Assembly: GCA_963756515.1 (NCBI GenBank)
Contig: CAVWNV010000012.1
Coordinates: 124,001 to 188,000, forward strand
Reading direction: 5' to 3'
Length of the DNA stretch: 64,000 nucleotides
From: Bog-756 sp963756515
GTDB lineage: Bacteria; Actinomycetota; Acidimicrobiia; Acidimicrobiales; RAAP-2
Positions 40,812 to 49,988 of this stretch are shown piece by piece. A program made the translations under genes and the position numbers. Under the pieces are notes generated by a model, which worked only from the letters and a program-made list of their open reading frames with translations, was not told where the DNA came from and did not search any database. How positions within the stretch are numbered: the stretch's first letter is position 1; every line of letters starts with the position of its first letter.

Positions 40812-42002
40812 TCACTTGGTCAGGAGCACCTGCCCGCTCGGGCCGGTAACCGTCAGCAGCGCGGTCCGGTTGGTGTTCTGGACCGCGGGCGGCAGTGGCA
40901 CGTAGTCGAGGCCGACGGCGAGATCCTGTCCACCTCCCGTGTGGGTGGTCCAGTCGAGGACCTTGACCACCTGAGCCCCGGTGGTGGCGCTGGTCTGCTT
41001 CTGCAGCAGGATGGCCCAGCTGTAGCCCGAAATCGGGTAGCTGGTGGCACCGGGCTCGTTGACGATGGAGAAGTCGGTCGGCGTGACCCCCACGTGCTGG
41101 TCGGCGTCGGCGGCCACCGTGGCTCCGGACGGCACCACGTAGACGCCGGCGGCGTTCTTGATGGCGGCGTAGGTGAAGCCGTTCTGGATGGCGTAGGCCA
41201 GCTCCACGTACCCGATGGAGTACGGCGTCGACTTGATGCTCGAGGCCACCCCGGAGTTGTGGGGGGTCTGGATCGCCACCGAAGGCCAGCTGATGGTCTT
41301 CGACGTGCCCAGTGTCCAGGCCGTGCCGGCCGCCTTGGCCAGGTAGTCGGTGAAAATGTACGTCGTCCCCGAACTGTCCGCCCGCACCTCGGGCACGATG
41401 GCGTTGGACGGGAGGGTCACCCCTGGATTGAGGCCGGTGATCTGCGAGGCGTTCCACGTCTTGATGGTGCCGTCGAAGATGCCGGCCAGCACGGCGGCGT
41501 CCAGCTTGATCCGCTTGGTCACACCGGGGAGGTTGTAGGACACCGAGACCCCGCCCAGGATGTCGGGGATCTGGATGACCGGGCCGGAGGAAGCCGGCAC
41601 CTTGGCCAGGTCCGAGGACGACATGGGCACGTCCGAGGCGGCGAAGGCCACCGTGCCGGCCTGGAAGTCGGAGATGCCGTCCCCGCTTCCGACGCCGGAG
41701 TAGTTCACCTGCAGTCCCTGGTTGCTCGACGTATAGGTGAAGAAGGCCTTGGTGAAGAAGGGCTGCACGAAGGTCGAGCCGGCCGCGGTGAGGGTGCCGG
41801 CGGGGGCCTTGAGGTCGGAGGCGATGAAGGCGGCGTTGCTGGAGCTCAGCTTGCCGCCGGGAGGCACGGTCGTGGTGGCCGGCGTGGAGGACGAGCTGCA
41901 TGCAGCGAGCAGGATTCCCCCGGCGACCAGGCCCATGGCGAAGATGCGCTTCGTCCGACGCTGCGGTCCCGTTACCGCCTGGCGAGAAGTTCCTGTGTCC
42001 AC
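40812..42002 (-). CDS. pstS: Phosphate-binding lipoprotein
   Basis: The frame is open to 42218, but I choose GTG 42002 because GGAGG lies 11 bases before it and the resulting N terminus is a normal lipoprotein signal: RRTKR, then a hydrophobic run ending LLAAC (Cys about 35). 396 aa. Phosphate-binding residues appear in TAAGSTFVQPFF, SGVGSGDGISDF and VRADSSGTTYIFTDYL. It is anchored outside the membrane and delivers phosphate to PstCAB. A six-unit PHO array lies upstream. Confidence 0.94.
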   Translation of the reverse strand: MDTGTSRQAVTGPQRRTKRIFAMGLVAGGILLAACSSSSTPATTTVPPGGKLSSSNAAFIASDLKAPAGTLTAAGSTFVQPFFTKAFFTYTSSNQGLQVNYSGVGSGDGISDFQAGTVAFAASDVPMSSSDLAKVPASSGPVIQIPDILGGVSVSYNLPGVTKRIKLDAAVLAGIFDGTIKTWNASQITGLNPGVTLPSNAIVPEVRADSSGTTYIFTDYLAKAAGTAWTLGTSKTISWPSVAIQTPHNSGVASSIKSTPYSIGYVELAYAIQNGFTYAAIKNAAGVYVVPSGATVAADADQHVGVTPTDFSIVNEPGATSYPISGYSWAILLQKQTSATTGAQVVKVLDWTTHTGGGQDLAVGLDYVPLPPAVQNTNRTALLTVTGPSGQVLLTK

Positions 42003-42090
42003 TGGTGCTCTGACCTCCGTAGCGTTCCTGGTCACGGCGTACCTAGTCAGCGTGCCGCCCGAGTCGGGGCACGATGGGCACCCCGGGGTG

Positions 42091-42167
42091 ACCGTACCGA
42101 TCGGAAGTGAACGTGCGGCAAACATGGGGTGAACTGAGCACGAACACTCGGTGCTCTCGGAATGAAC
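42091..42167 (-). promoter_or_regulatory. Six-unit PHO-box array and promoter of pstS
   Basis: Read on the minus strand the units are GTTCATT (from 42167), GAGCACC (42156), GTTCGTG (42145), GTTCACC (42134), GTTTGCC (42123) and GTTCACT (42112), each exactly 11 bases apart. The last is followed by TACGGT (42096-42091) at the same offset as in the two regulator promoters. This gives a pstS leader of about 80 bases. The regular phase over six units is strong evidence for cooperative PhoP-type binding. Confidence 0.82.
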
Positions 42168-42230
42168 TGCCCGATGACGTGCTCGGATACTCGCTGCGCC
42201 CGGTGGCGGGGCGGCCACCGGGGGCGAGCC

Positions 42231-44024
42231 TTACACCGAGGAGCCGACGTCGCCCTCGTGCTCGTGCCGCAGCACCCGGAGGAGCTCCTCGTACGGCCCG
42301 AGCACGTAGGCCTGGTCCCCGGGGGCGAACCGTGTGTCGCGGCGGGGGGGGTGTTCGAGACGCCCTCCGTCGGCGGCCCGGCTGAGGGCGATCACCCGGG
42401 TCTGGGCCGGCAGGTCCACCATGGCCAGGCCGTCGAGCCCGCGACCGGGGGCCACCGTCAACCGGCCGACCAGGAACGCCTGCTCGGCGACGTCGAACGA
42501 ACCCAGGATGTCGAGACCGAGGGCGGCGCCCACAAAGCGCGGCGCGGCGATGGCCGAGGTCGAGCGCACATGCCTGAAGTCGAAATGGTGCTCCACGGTG
42601 TGGCCGAGGTCACGGTCGAACACCCGGAGCACCACCGGCACGCTCACCCAGCGTTCTCCGAGGTAGTCGCGGACGGCCAGACCGGTCTCGATGTTGGTCA
42701 GGTCGTCGCTGGTCAGGACGGCCACCGCCGAGGCCGAGTGCACGTTGGCGTCCTCCAGCGTCTGGCGTTGGGTGGAGTCGGCGATGAGCACCGGGGCACC
42801 GAGGGCCCGGGCCTGGTTGAGGAACCGGTTGTTCTCACTCCGTTCCACCACCACCACCTCGCGACCGGCGGCCTGCAGACCCTCGAGCACCCGGATGCCC
42901 ACCGACCCCAGCCCGACGACCACCACGTGGCCCTCCAGGCCAACGAGCTGCTGGCGACCGAGGGACTGCTCGATGCGCCACGACACCAGCACGTTGGTGA
43001 TGAGGGCGAACACCGTCGTGAGCAGCGTGGCGCCGGCGGCGATGAGAAAGATCCCGAACACCAGCAGGGCGGTGGACTGGTTGGCGAAGGAGAAGTCGCC
43101 GTAGCCGACGGTGGAGATCGTCTCGACGGTGAAGTAGAGGGAGGTCAACACGTTCATGTGGCCGCCACCGGGCACCCGGTAGAAGGTACGGAGGATGACG
43201 GTGGACAGGACGATGAGCGACGAGGCGGCCACGATGGCGAAGCGGAGGGCACTGTTGTCGTCCTGTCCCAGCAGCGAGACGATCCGCGGGAGCAGGCCGG
43301 CGCCGGCGTGATGGTGGTGCCTCCGGAGACCGGAGCCGTCGTCGCCACTTGCGGCGGGAAGGAGATTGGCCGCCTCCAGCTCCTCGGACGTCCCCAGCAC
43401 GGTGACCCGGTCCCCCACGTGGACCTGGTAGTCCCGGCCCGGGCAGGCAATGGTCGGCGACCCGTCGGCCGGGATCACGCCGATGGGGGCCAGGGCTCCG
43501 AACAGTGCCCGGATCGACGCGAACCGCTCCACCTCGACCTCGGAGGTCGTGAACAGGGTCCCCCCCAGCTCGATCTGGTACGAGTCGCGGCCCAGGCAGG
43601 CCTCGACGATGGACGGGGCGGCCAGCGAGGCCACGTCGAGCACCGTCCCCGGCCCGGTCACATCGCCGACCGCGGCCCCTACGGCGGCGTTGGCCAACTG
43701 GACCACCACCCGGATGTCGGGCCGCCGCTCACTGACCAGCAGAGCGGTCTCGAGGGTCTCGACCTCGGTGCGCTCGGCGCAGACCACGGCCCGGGCCTGG
43801 GCCAGGCCGGCCCGCTCCAGGAACCCCCCGATGCGCGGGCTGCCCACGATGAAGGGGATGTCCCAGGCCTCGACGATGCGCACCAGGCGGGGCTCGGCCT
43901 CCTCGTCCACCACCACCACCTGCACCCCGGCCTGGTGGAGCTGCTCGACCATCCGGAGCCCGACGCCCTGCAGACCACAGACGATGACGTGGCCCTGCCA
44001 GCCGGCCACGGGCGATTGGTCCAT
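42231..44024 (-). CDS. Two-RCK potassium channel with an N-terminal RCK before the pore
   Basis: 597 aa from ATG 44024. Order: an RCK/TrkA-N Rossmann domain with VIVCGLQGVG (about 13-22), a linker with HHHH, two membrane spans (about 262-280 and 319-345) around the K+ filter TVGYGD (305-310), a second RCK with VVVGLGSVG (368-376), and a C-terminal TrkA-C-like part. Most bacterial RCK channels have the pore first; an RCK ahead of the pore is less common. It should gate K+ flux in response to a nucleotide or ion. Located upstream of pstS on the same strand. Confidence 0.88.
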   Translation of the reverse strand: MDQSPVAGWQGHVIVCGLQGVGLRMVEQLHQAGVQVVVVDEEAEPRLVRIVEAWDIPFIVGSPRIGGFLERAGLAQARAVVCAERTEVETLETALLVSERRPDIRVVVQLANAAVGAAVGDVTGPGTVLDVASLAAPSIVEACLGRDSYQIELGGTLFTTSEVEVERFASIRALFGALAPIGVIPADGSPTIACPGRDYQVHVGDRVTVLGTSEELEAANLLPAASGDDGSGLRRHHHHAGAGLLPRIVSLLGQDDNSALRFAIVAASSLIVLSTVILRTFYRVPGGGHMNVLTSLYFTVETISTVGYGDFSFANQSTALLVFGIFLIAAGATLLTTVFALITNVLVSWRIEQSLGRQQLVGLEGHVVVVGLGSVGIRVLEGLQAAGREVVVVERSENNRFLNQARALGAPVLIADSTQRQTLEDANVHSASAVAVLTSDDLTNIETGLAVRDYLGERWVSVPVVLRVFDRDLGHTVEHHFDFRHVRSTSAIAAPRFVGAALGLDILGSFDVAEQAFLVGRLTVAPGRGLDGLAMVDLPAQTRVIALSRAADGGRLEHPPRRDTRFAPGDQAYVLGPYEELLRVLRHEHEGDVGSSV

Positions 44025-44212
44025 CCCCGTATGGTGCCCCAGTCGCGTTTCTTCCCGATTGCCGGAGTGTTTCAGGCAGAAGGACGCCGCCCCGGTTCGT
44101 TTGCTGTGGACATCGTCCCAGCTCACAGGGGTGGAGCGAGTGGGAAGGGAATAGACGTTCGCCTGTCCTGTTGACTCCCCCACAGCGCACTGCTGTGTCA
44201 TCCGGAGGAATC

Positions 44213-46591
44213 ATGGACCAACTGACTGAGAAGACCGACACCGAGAACCTGCCCCTGCTGCCACTCACGTCCGGGGTGGTGCTGCCCGGCATGGTGTTCA
44301 CCATGGCCCTCGAGTCGGACGAGGCCAGGGCGGCGGCCGAGGCGGCCGAGGCGGCCGGTGGTCACTTCGTCATCGTCCCCTTCATCGACGGTCGCTACGC
44401 AACGGTGGGTGTGGTGGCCGAGGTCATGGAGAAGGGCGAGCTGCCCGGCGGCATGCCCGCCGTGGCCGTGCGCGGGGTCGAGCGGGCCCGCCTCGGCACT
44501 GCGGTGCCCGGAACCGGTCAGGCCCTCTGGGTGGAGGTCGAGGTCCTGCCCGAGGAGAGTGCCTCGGACGAGGCGGCCGAGCTGGCCCGCGAGTACCGGG
44601 CCGTGGTCGAGAACATCCTGGTCAGCCGGGGCGCCGGCCGGCTGGCGGAACGGCTGGGTGAGGTCAGCGAGCCCGGTCGGGTGGCCGACATGGCCGGTTA
44701 CTCGCCCGACCTGTCCCTGGCCCAGAAGGTCGAGGTCCTCGAGACCCTCGACGTGGTGGCACGGCTGCGGCTGGTCATCGCATGGTCGCGCGAGGTTCTG
44801 GCCGACCTGACGCTCCGCGAGCGGATCAAGACCGACGTGGAGGAGGGCATGGAGAAGACCCAGCGCGAGTTCCTCCTGCGGCGGCAGCTGGAGTCGATCA
44901 AGAAGGAGCTGGGCCAGATGGGCTCCGGCGACGAGGACGATCCCGACGACTACCGCGCCAAGGCGGCCCAGCGCGACCTGCCCGAAGCCGTGCGCAAGGC
45001 AGTGGAGCGCGAAGTCGACAAGCTCGAGCGCATGAGCGAACAGAATCCCGAGCACGGGTGGATCCGCACCTGGCTCGACACCGTGTTCGAGCTGCCGTGG
45101 GGTGAGCAGTCCGAGGATCGGCTCGACGTGGCCGAGGCGGCGCGCATCCTCGACGAGGACCACGACGGCCTGGACGACGTGAAGGACCGCATCCTCGAAC
45201 ACCTGGCCGTGCGGAAGCTGCAGGCCGAACGGGGCCTGGCTCCGGTGTCGGGTCGCGGCGCGGGAGCCATCCTGGCCCTGGTCGGACCCCCCGGGGTCGG
45301 CAAGACCTCGCTGGGTGAGTCGGTGGCCCGCGCCCTCGGGCGCTCGTTCGTGCGGGTGGCGCTGGGCGGGGTGCGCGACGAGGCGGAGATCCGGGGCCAC
45401 CGCCGGACCTATGTCGGGGCCCAGCCCGGCCGGTTGGTGCGGGCCCTGCGCGAGGCGGGGACCATGAACCCGGTCATCCTGCTGGACGAGGTGGACAAGC
45501 TGGGTGGCGACTATCGGGGCGACCCGTCGTCGGCGCTGTTGGAGGTGCTCGACCCGGCGCAGAACCACACCTTCCGCGACCACTACCTCGAGGTCGAACT
45601 GGACCTGTCCAAGGTGCTGTTCATGGCCACGGCCAACATGATCGACACCATCCCCGGGCCCCTGCTCGACCGGATGGAGGTCATCAGGCTCGACGGGTAC
45701 ACCGAGGAGGAGAAGGTGGCCATCGCCAGGCATCATCTGGTCGGCCGACAACTGGGTCGGGCCGCCCTGGGCGCCGACGAGGTGACCATCTCCGACGACG
45801 CTCTCCGCACCGTGATCGGGGACTACACCCGCGAGGCCGGCGTCCGGTCGCTCGAACGTGAGCTCGGCCGGCTCCTGCGCAAGGTGGCGGCGCGTATCGC
45901 CTCCGACGACGTGGAGACGCCGCTGACGGTCGGGGCCGACGACGTCCGGGCATGGCTGGGGCGGCCGCGCTTCTTCTTCGAGGCGGCCGACCGGACCGCG
46001 GTGCCCGGCGTGGCCACCGGTCTGGCCGTGACCGGCGCCGGCGGCGACGTGCTCTACGTCGAGGCGTCCATGATGGACGGTGGCGAGGGGCTGACCCTGA
46101 CCGGTCAGCTGGGAGACGTGATGAAGGAGTCGGCGGAGATCGCCCTGTCCTACGTGCGCTCCCACGCCGAGCAGCTCGGCATCGACCCGACGATCTTCGC
46201 CGGCAAACGGTTCCATCTGCACGTCCCGGCCGGCGCCATCCCGAAGGACGGACCTTCGGCCGGGGTCACCATGACCACGGCTCTGGTCAGCCTGCTCCGG
46301 GGAGTTCCGGTGGGGTCGGCGGTCGGCATGACCGGTGAGGTCACCCTGCAGGGCCGGGTGCTTCCCATCGGTGGCGTGCGTCAGAAGGTCCTGGCCGCCC
46401 ACCGGGCCGGGTTGACCACCGTGGTCCTGCCCATCCGCAATGGGCCCGACCTCGAGGATGTTCCCGAGGCCGTCCGCGACCAGATGAACTTCCACCTGGC
46501 CTCGGAGATCGGCGAGGTGCTGGACGCCGCGCTGGTGGGGGGGACGGCCGCGGACCCGACGGGCCGGGTGGAGCAGCCGTCGGCGGCCTGA
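44213..46591 (+). CDS. lon: ATP-dependent protease Lon
   Basis: 792 aa; CGGAGGAA precedes the ATG. The N-terminal substrate domain starts LPLLPLTSGVVLPGMV; the AAA+ module has GPPGVGKTSL (about 359), the Walker B VILLDEVDKLGGDY and the arginine finger region; the C-terminal protease domain has the Ser-Lys dyad in KDGPSAGVTM (about 680) and RQKVLAAHRAG (about 724). It degrades misfolded and regulatory proteins in the cytoplasm. Divergent from the K+ channel gene with 188 bases between; no HAIR (HspR) repeat seen there. Confidence 0.97.
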   Translation: MDQLTEKTDTENLPLLPLTSGVVLPGMVFTMALESDEARAAAEAAEAAGGHFVIVPFIDGRYATVGVVAEVMEKGELPGGMPAVAVRGVERARLGTAVPGTGQALWVEVEVLPEESASDEAAELAREYRAVVENILVSRGAGRLAERLGEVSEPGRVADMAGYSPDLSLAQKVEVLETLDVVARLRLVIAWSREVLADLTLRERIKTDVEEGMEKTQREFLLRRQLESIKKELGQMGSGDEDDPDDYRAKAAQRDLPEAVRKAVEREVDKLERMSEQNPEHGWIRTWLDTVFELPWGEQSEDRLDVAEAARILDEDHDGLDDVKDRILEHLAVRKLQAERGLAPVSGRGAGAILALVGPPGVGKTSLGESVARALGRSFVRVALGGVRDEAEIRGHRRTYVGAQPGRLVRALREAGTMNPVILLDEVDKLGGDYRGDPSSALLEVLDPAQNHTFRDHYLEVELDLSKVLFMATANMIDTIPGPLLDRMEVIRLDGYTEEEKVAIARHHLVGRQLGRAALGADEVTISDDALRTVIGDYTREAGVRSLERELGRLLRKVAARIASDDVETPLTVGADDVRAWLGRPRFFFEAADRTAVPGVATGLAVTGAGGDVLYVEASMMDGGEGLTLTGQLGDVMKESAEIALSYVRSHAEQLGIDPTIFAGKRFHLHVPAGAIPKDGPSAGVTMTTALVSLLRGVPVGSAVGMTGEVTLQGRVLPIGGVRQKVLAAHRAGLTTVVLPIRNGPDLEDVPEAVRDQMNFHLASEIGEVLDAALVGGTAADPTGRVEQPSAA

Positions 46592-46609
46592 CCGTCGGCG
46601 GCATGACCG

Positions 46610-47527
46610 TCAGGGGCCGGCCCGGAACTCCGTGAGGATCCGGGCCAGCTCCACCGGTTGATCGCCCTGGATACTGTGGCCGGCGCCTTCGACGCGGATC
46701 ACCCGGTCCGCCGGCCGGCGGCGGAGGAACTCGGCCTGGTCGGCGTCGTCGACCACCGGGGACAGCGCACCCCGGACGAGCAGCACCGGCACAGGGATCC
46801 GCTCCAGGTCCTCCCACAGCGAGCCGAAGTCGACGGCGTCGACGTGTAAGCCGCTGCCGCCGCTCGGGCGACCGAGCTGATGGCGCCACGTCCACGAGCC
46901 GTCCTCCCGTTGCACGGCGTTGTGCAGGACTCCTCGGCGGAGTGACGACTCCGATCGAGTCGGGTTGAACTGGATGGTGCGCTGGAGGATCTCGTCGAAG
47001 GAGGCGAAGGTCTCCGGGCCGGCCAGGAAGGCGGCGATGTCCGAGCTCTTCTCGTGGTCGACCCCCGGGGTGATGTCGACCAGGGCCAGCTTCCGCACCA
47101 GGTCGGGATGGGCACCGGCCAGGGCGATGGAGGTGATGCCGCCGAGGGACATGCCGACCACCACCGCGGCCGACGGGGCCAGGTCGGCCACGACCGTAGC
47201 CATGTCCTCGGCCATGGCCGCCGGAGCCAGCCCGGCCGCGTCACCCGGCCACGCCGAATGGCCGTGCCCGGGCAGGTCGATGGCGACGAGGGGCCGATCG
47301 AGCGCCAGGGCCACCGTGTCCCAGGTGTGGGCATTCTGGCCACCGCCGTGGACGAGCACGTACTGGGCCGGTCCGGTGCCCCACACCAGGGCGCTCACCG
47401 TGCGACCGGCGTCCGTCTCCACGAACCGCCGCTCCACGGTGGGTGGGCCGGCCCAGACGAGACCGGCCTCGCTGGCGTTCTCGTGGAAGAGGGAGAACTC
47501 GTCGTAGTCGCCGGGACTCGTGGTCAT
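46610..47527 (-). CDS. Alpha/beta hydrolase
   Basis: 305 aa from ATG 47527. Oxyanion region LVHGGGQNAHTW, nucleophile elbow VVGMSLGGITSIAL with Ser, acid in LLVRGALSPVVDD and His in VEGAGHSIQGD. An esterase or C-C hydrolase; substrate unknown. A 26-base tandem duplication sits exactly at its start and separates it from the luciferase-like gene that it would otherwise overlap by ATGA. Confidence 0.87.
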   Translation of the reverse strand: MTTSPGDYDEFSLFHENASEAGLVWAGPPTVERRFVETDAGRTVSALVWGTGPAQYVLVHGGGQNAHTWDTVALALDRPLVAIDLPGHGHSAWPGDAAGLAPAAMAEDMATVVADLAPSAAVVVGMSLGGITSIALAGAHPDLVRKLALVDITPGVDHEKSSDIAAFLAGPETFASFDEILQRTIQFNPTRSESSLRRGVLHNAVQREDGSWTWRHQLGRPSGGSGLHVDAVDFGSLWEDLERIPVPVLLVRGALSPVVDDADQAEFLRRRPADRVIRVEGAGHSIQGDQPVELARILTEFRAGP

Positions 47528-47573
47528 GGACGGCCCCCGGCCGCGGTGGTCATGGACGGCCCCCGGCCGCGGT
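47522..47573. repeat. Perfect 26-base tandem duplication at a gene junction
   Basis: Two back-to-back copies of a 26-base unit (47522-47547 and 47548-47573). Each contains a minus-strand CCATGACC, so the start codon is duplicated. Since 26 is not a multiple of three, the upstream copy opens only a nine-codon frame, and the luciferase-like gene's stop overlaps that extra ATG instead of the hydrolase start. Confidence 0.9.
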
Positions 47574-48581
47574 GCCCCGCCGACCGAGCTCGGACACCAG
47601 CTCGCCCAGGGTCTCGTCCGCCACCAGGTAGGGCGTGTAGAACCCCACCCGGTCGACCAGTCCACCGAATCGGCCCGTGATATCGGTGGCCACCTGGGCG
47701 GGCGACCCCACCGCGGCCAACGTGGCCAGCATGGCGTCGTCGATCATGGCCGGCATCTCCTCCCAGCGGCCGGACTTGGACAGCCGGTTGAGCTCCGGCT
47801 GGAGCTCCTCCCATCCCTCGACCTCGAGGACGGGGCGGTACGCAGGCGTGGACGCATAGAAGGAGAGTAACCACCGGCCGGCCAACCGGGCCGTCTCCAG
47901 CTCCTCGTCGCTGCGCCCGCAACACACGATGACCTCACCGGTCACGGTGAGCTCCGACCTCTTCCGACCGGCCCGGGTCAGGCCCTCCTCGATGGACGGC
48001 AGGGTCCGCTGCCGGAAGTGGTCGGCGGTGTTGAACGGCATGACCAGCAGCCCGTCGGCCACCTCCGCCGCCAACCTCACCATCTGCGGTCCCAGGCCGC
48101 CGATGGCGATGGGTGGCGTGCCGAACGGGAGCGGGCCCGGGTTGAACATGGGGGGCATGAGGGTGTGCGACGAGAATTCGCCCCGGAAGTCGAGCGGCTC
48201 CCCGGTCTCCCAGGTGGCGAAGATGGCCCGCAGCGCCGCGACCATCTCGCGCATGCGGGCGATGGGTCGGTCGAAGGAAGCGCCGTAGCGTTTCTCCACC
48301 TGGGCCCGGATCTGCGATCCGAGGCCCAGTGTGAACCGCCCCCGCGTCAGCAGCTGCAGGTCGTAGGCCTGGTGGGCCAGCTGGACCGGATTGCGGGGGA
48401 AGGCGATGGCGACGTTGGTGGCCAACTCGAGCCGGGAGGTGGCCCCGGCCGCCAGGACCAGCGGCATGAACACATCGTGCGGCCCCTCGAACGTGAACGC
48501 GCCGTCGACGCCGAGGGCCTCGAGGCGGCGGGCGTGTTCCGGGGCCTCCTCGAGGCCGGACAGGAGCGTGTCGATCTTCAC
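47550..48581 (-). CDS. Luciferase-like (LLM class) F420-dependent oxidoreductase
   Basis: 343 aa, start ATG 48581. It matches the F420-dependent subclass with the short N terminus MKIDTLLSGLEEAPEHA, GAFTFEGPHDVFMPLVLA, LELATNVAIAFPRNP and GRFTLGLGSQIRAQVEKRYG. The C-terminal DRVGFYTPYLVADETLGELV is usual. It forms an operon with the downstream hydrolase. Substrate unknown. Confidence 0.88.
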   Translation of the reverse strand: MKIDTLLSGLEEAPEHARRLEALGVDGAFTFEGPHDVFMPLVLAAGATSRLELATNVAIAFPRNPVQLAHQAYDLQLLTRGRFTLGLGSQIRAQVEKRYGASFDRPIARMREMVAALRAIFATWETGEPLDFRGEFSSHTLMPPMFNPGPLPFGTPPIAIGGLGPQMVRLAAEVADGLLVMPFNTADHFRQRTLPSIEEGLTRAGRKRSELTVTGEVIVCCGRSDEELETARLAGRWLLSFYASTPAYRPVLEVEGWEELQPELNRLSKSGRWEEMPAMIDDAMLATLAAVGSPAQVATDITGRFGGLVDRVGFYTPYLVADETLGELVSELGRRGTAAGGRP

Positions 48582-48678
48582 CTCGTCATGCTCCCACCTG
48601 CCGGTGGCCTCCGTCGTCCGGTCCCGTCCACGCGGCTCTCAGCGCTGGAGCGTGAACCGTGGGTGCCACACTGGAGCC

Positions 48679-49983
48679 ATGGCACCCACCATCTGTACCC
48701 CTGACGAGGCCGCGTCCCTCATCCGGACCCGCGACGCCATCGGGTTCGGGCTGGGACCGGCCAACCCGGACGCCTTCTTCACCGCCCTCGGGGAGCGGGA
48801 CGACTGGGACGAGCTGACCTTCGGCGGGGCCCTTTTGCTCGGGTACTACACGGTGCTCATGCACCCCCGGGTCTCCTACCGCAGCGGGTTCTTCGGGCCG
48901 GCTGAGCGGATCATGCTGGCCCAGGGGGCCAACATCGAGCTGGTGCCGGGGGGATTCCGACAGTTCGCCCCCATACTCCGCCGCTTCGCGCCGAGGGTCA
49001 TGACGGCCCAGGCCGCGCCGCCGGGCCCGGATGGGTCCGTCAACCTCTCGCTCCACCTCGGCGCCACCCTGGAGGAGTTGACCATGGCCGGGCGCGACCC
49101 GGAGCGGCTCCTGGTCGTCGAGGTCAACCCCAATCTGCCCCGGACGTGCTCACTCGGTCCGGAGTTCACCAACACCCTCGATCTCGACCTGATCGACGTG
49201 CTGGTCGAGGCCGACGGCACGCCCTACGCCCTGGCCCAGGCACCCCCCGACGATGTGGACGAGGCCATCGCCGACCGGGCCCGGTCGTTCGTGGCCGACG
49301 GCGCCACCCTGCAGATCGGCATCGGGGCGGTGCCCGACATCGTGGCGTCCAAGCTGGCCTCCGGCCCGGGGGGCTCCTACGGGATCCACAGCGAGATGTT
49401 CACCGACGGCCTCATGCAGCTGCACCGGTCCGGCAAGGTCACCAACGACGCCAAGGGCCTGTTCAACGGGGTGTCGATCACCACGTTCGCCCTCGGCTCC
49501 TCCGAGCTGTACGGCTGGCTGGACGGGAACGAGCAGGTGGCGTTCGTACCGGTGCAGGTGGTCAACGATCCCACCGTGATCGCCCGCAACCACTCCTTCG
49601 TCTCCGTCAACGGCGCACTGAGCGTCGACCTGTACGGACAGGTGGTGGCCGACAGCATCGACGGCAAGCAGATCTCAGGAGTGGGCGGCCACGAGGACTT
49701 CGTGGCCGGCGCCGAGATGGGCGTCGACGACCACTCGCTGATCTGCCTCCGCTCCACCGCGGTGGTCGACGGGGTCACGCGTTCGCGCCTCGTCCCGGTG
49801 CTGCCGGCGGGTTCGGTGGTGTCGACGCCACGCCACCACACCGGCGTGGTCATCACCGAGTACGGGAGCGCCGACCTGGCCGGGCGAACGGTGCGGGAGC
49901 GGGCCCACCTGTTGGCCCAGATCGCCCACCCCGACTTCCGCGCCGAGCTGACCGAGGCGGCTGACCGCCTGGGACGGAGCTGA
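48679..49983 (+). CDS. Acetyl-CoA hydrolase/transferase family (4-hydroxybutyrate CoA-transferase-like)
   Basis: 434 aa. The catalytic Glu lies in YGIHSEMFTDGLM, and the CoA-binding glycine-rich regions LQIGIGAVPDIV and ISGVGGHEDFVAGAEM match class I CoA-transferases of the Cat1/AbfT group. The C-terminal VVITEYGSADLAGRTVRERA is diagnostic. It swaps CoA between acids (for example acetyl-CoA and another acyl acid). Divergent from the luciferase-like gene; the endonuclease-like gene follows after 5 bases. Confidence 0.9.
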   Translation: MAPTICTPDEAASLIRTRDAIGFGLGPANPDAFFTALGERDDWDELTFGGALLLGYYTVLMHPRVSYRSGFFGPAERIMLAQGANIELVPGGFRQFAPILRRFAPRVMTAQAAPPGPDGSVNLSLHLGATLEELTMAGRDPERLLVVEVNPNLPRTCSLGPEFTNTLDLDLIDVLVEADGTPYALAQAPPDDVDEAIADRARSFVADGATLQIGIGAVPDIVASKLASGPGGSYGIHSEMFTDGLMQLHRSGKVTNDAKGLFNGVSITTFALGSSELYGWLDGNEQVAFVPVQVVNDPTVIARNHSFVSVNGALSVDLYGQVVADSIDGKQISGVGGHEDFVAGAEMGVDDHSLICLRSTAVVDGVTRSRLVPVLPAGSVVSTPRHHTGVVITEYGSADLAGRTVRERAHLLAQIAHPDFRAELTEAADRLGRS

Positions 49984-49988
49984 ACCGG

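Noticed and set aside
42162..44174. 670-codon open frame on the plus strand opposite the potassium channel gene
   Set aside because: It is the antisense shadow of a gene with clear RCK and pore motifs; its own translation is rich in Asp, Gly, His and Arg with no domain.
44198..46495. 765-codon open frame antisense to lon
   Set aside because: High GC keeps the opposite frame open; no protein-like pattern and lon is certain.
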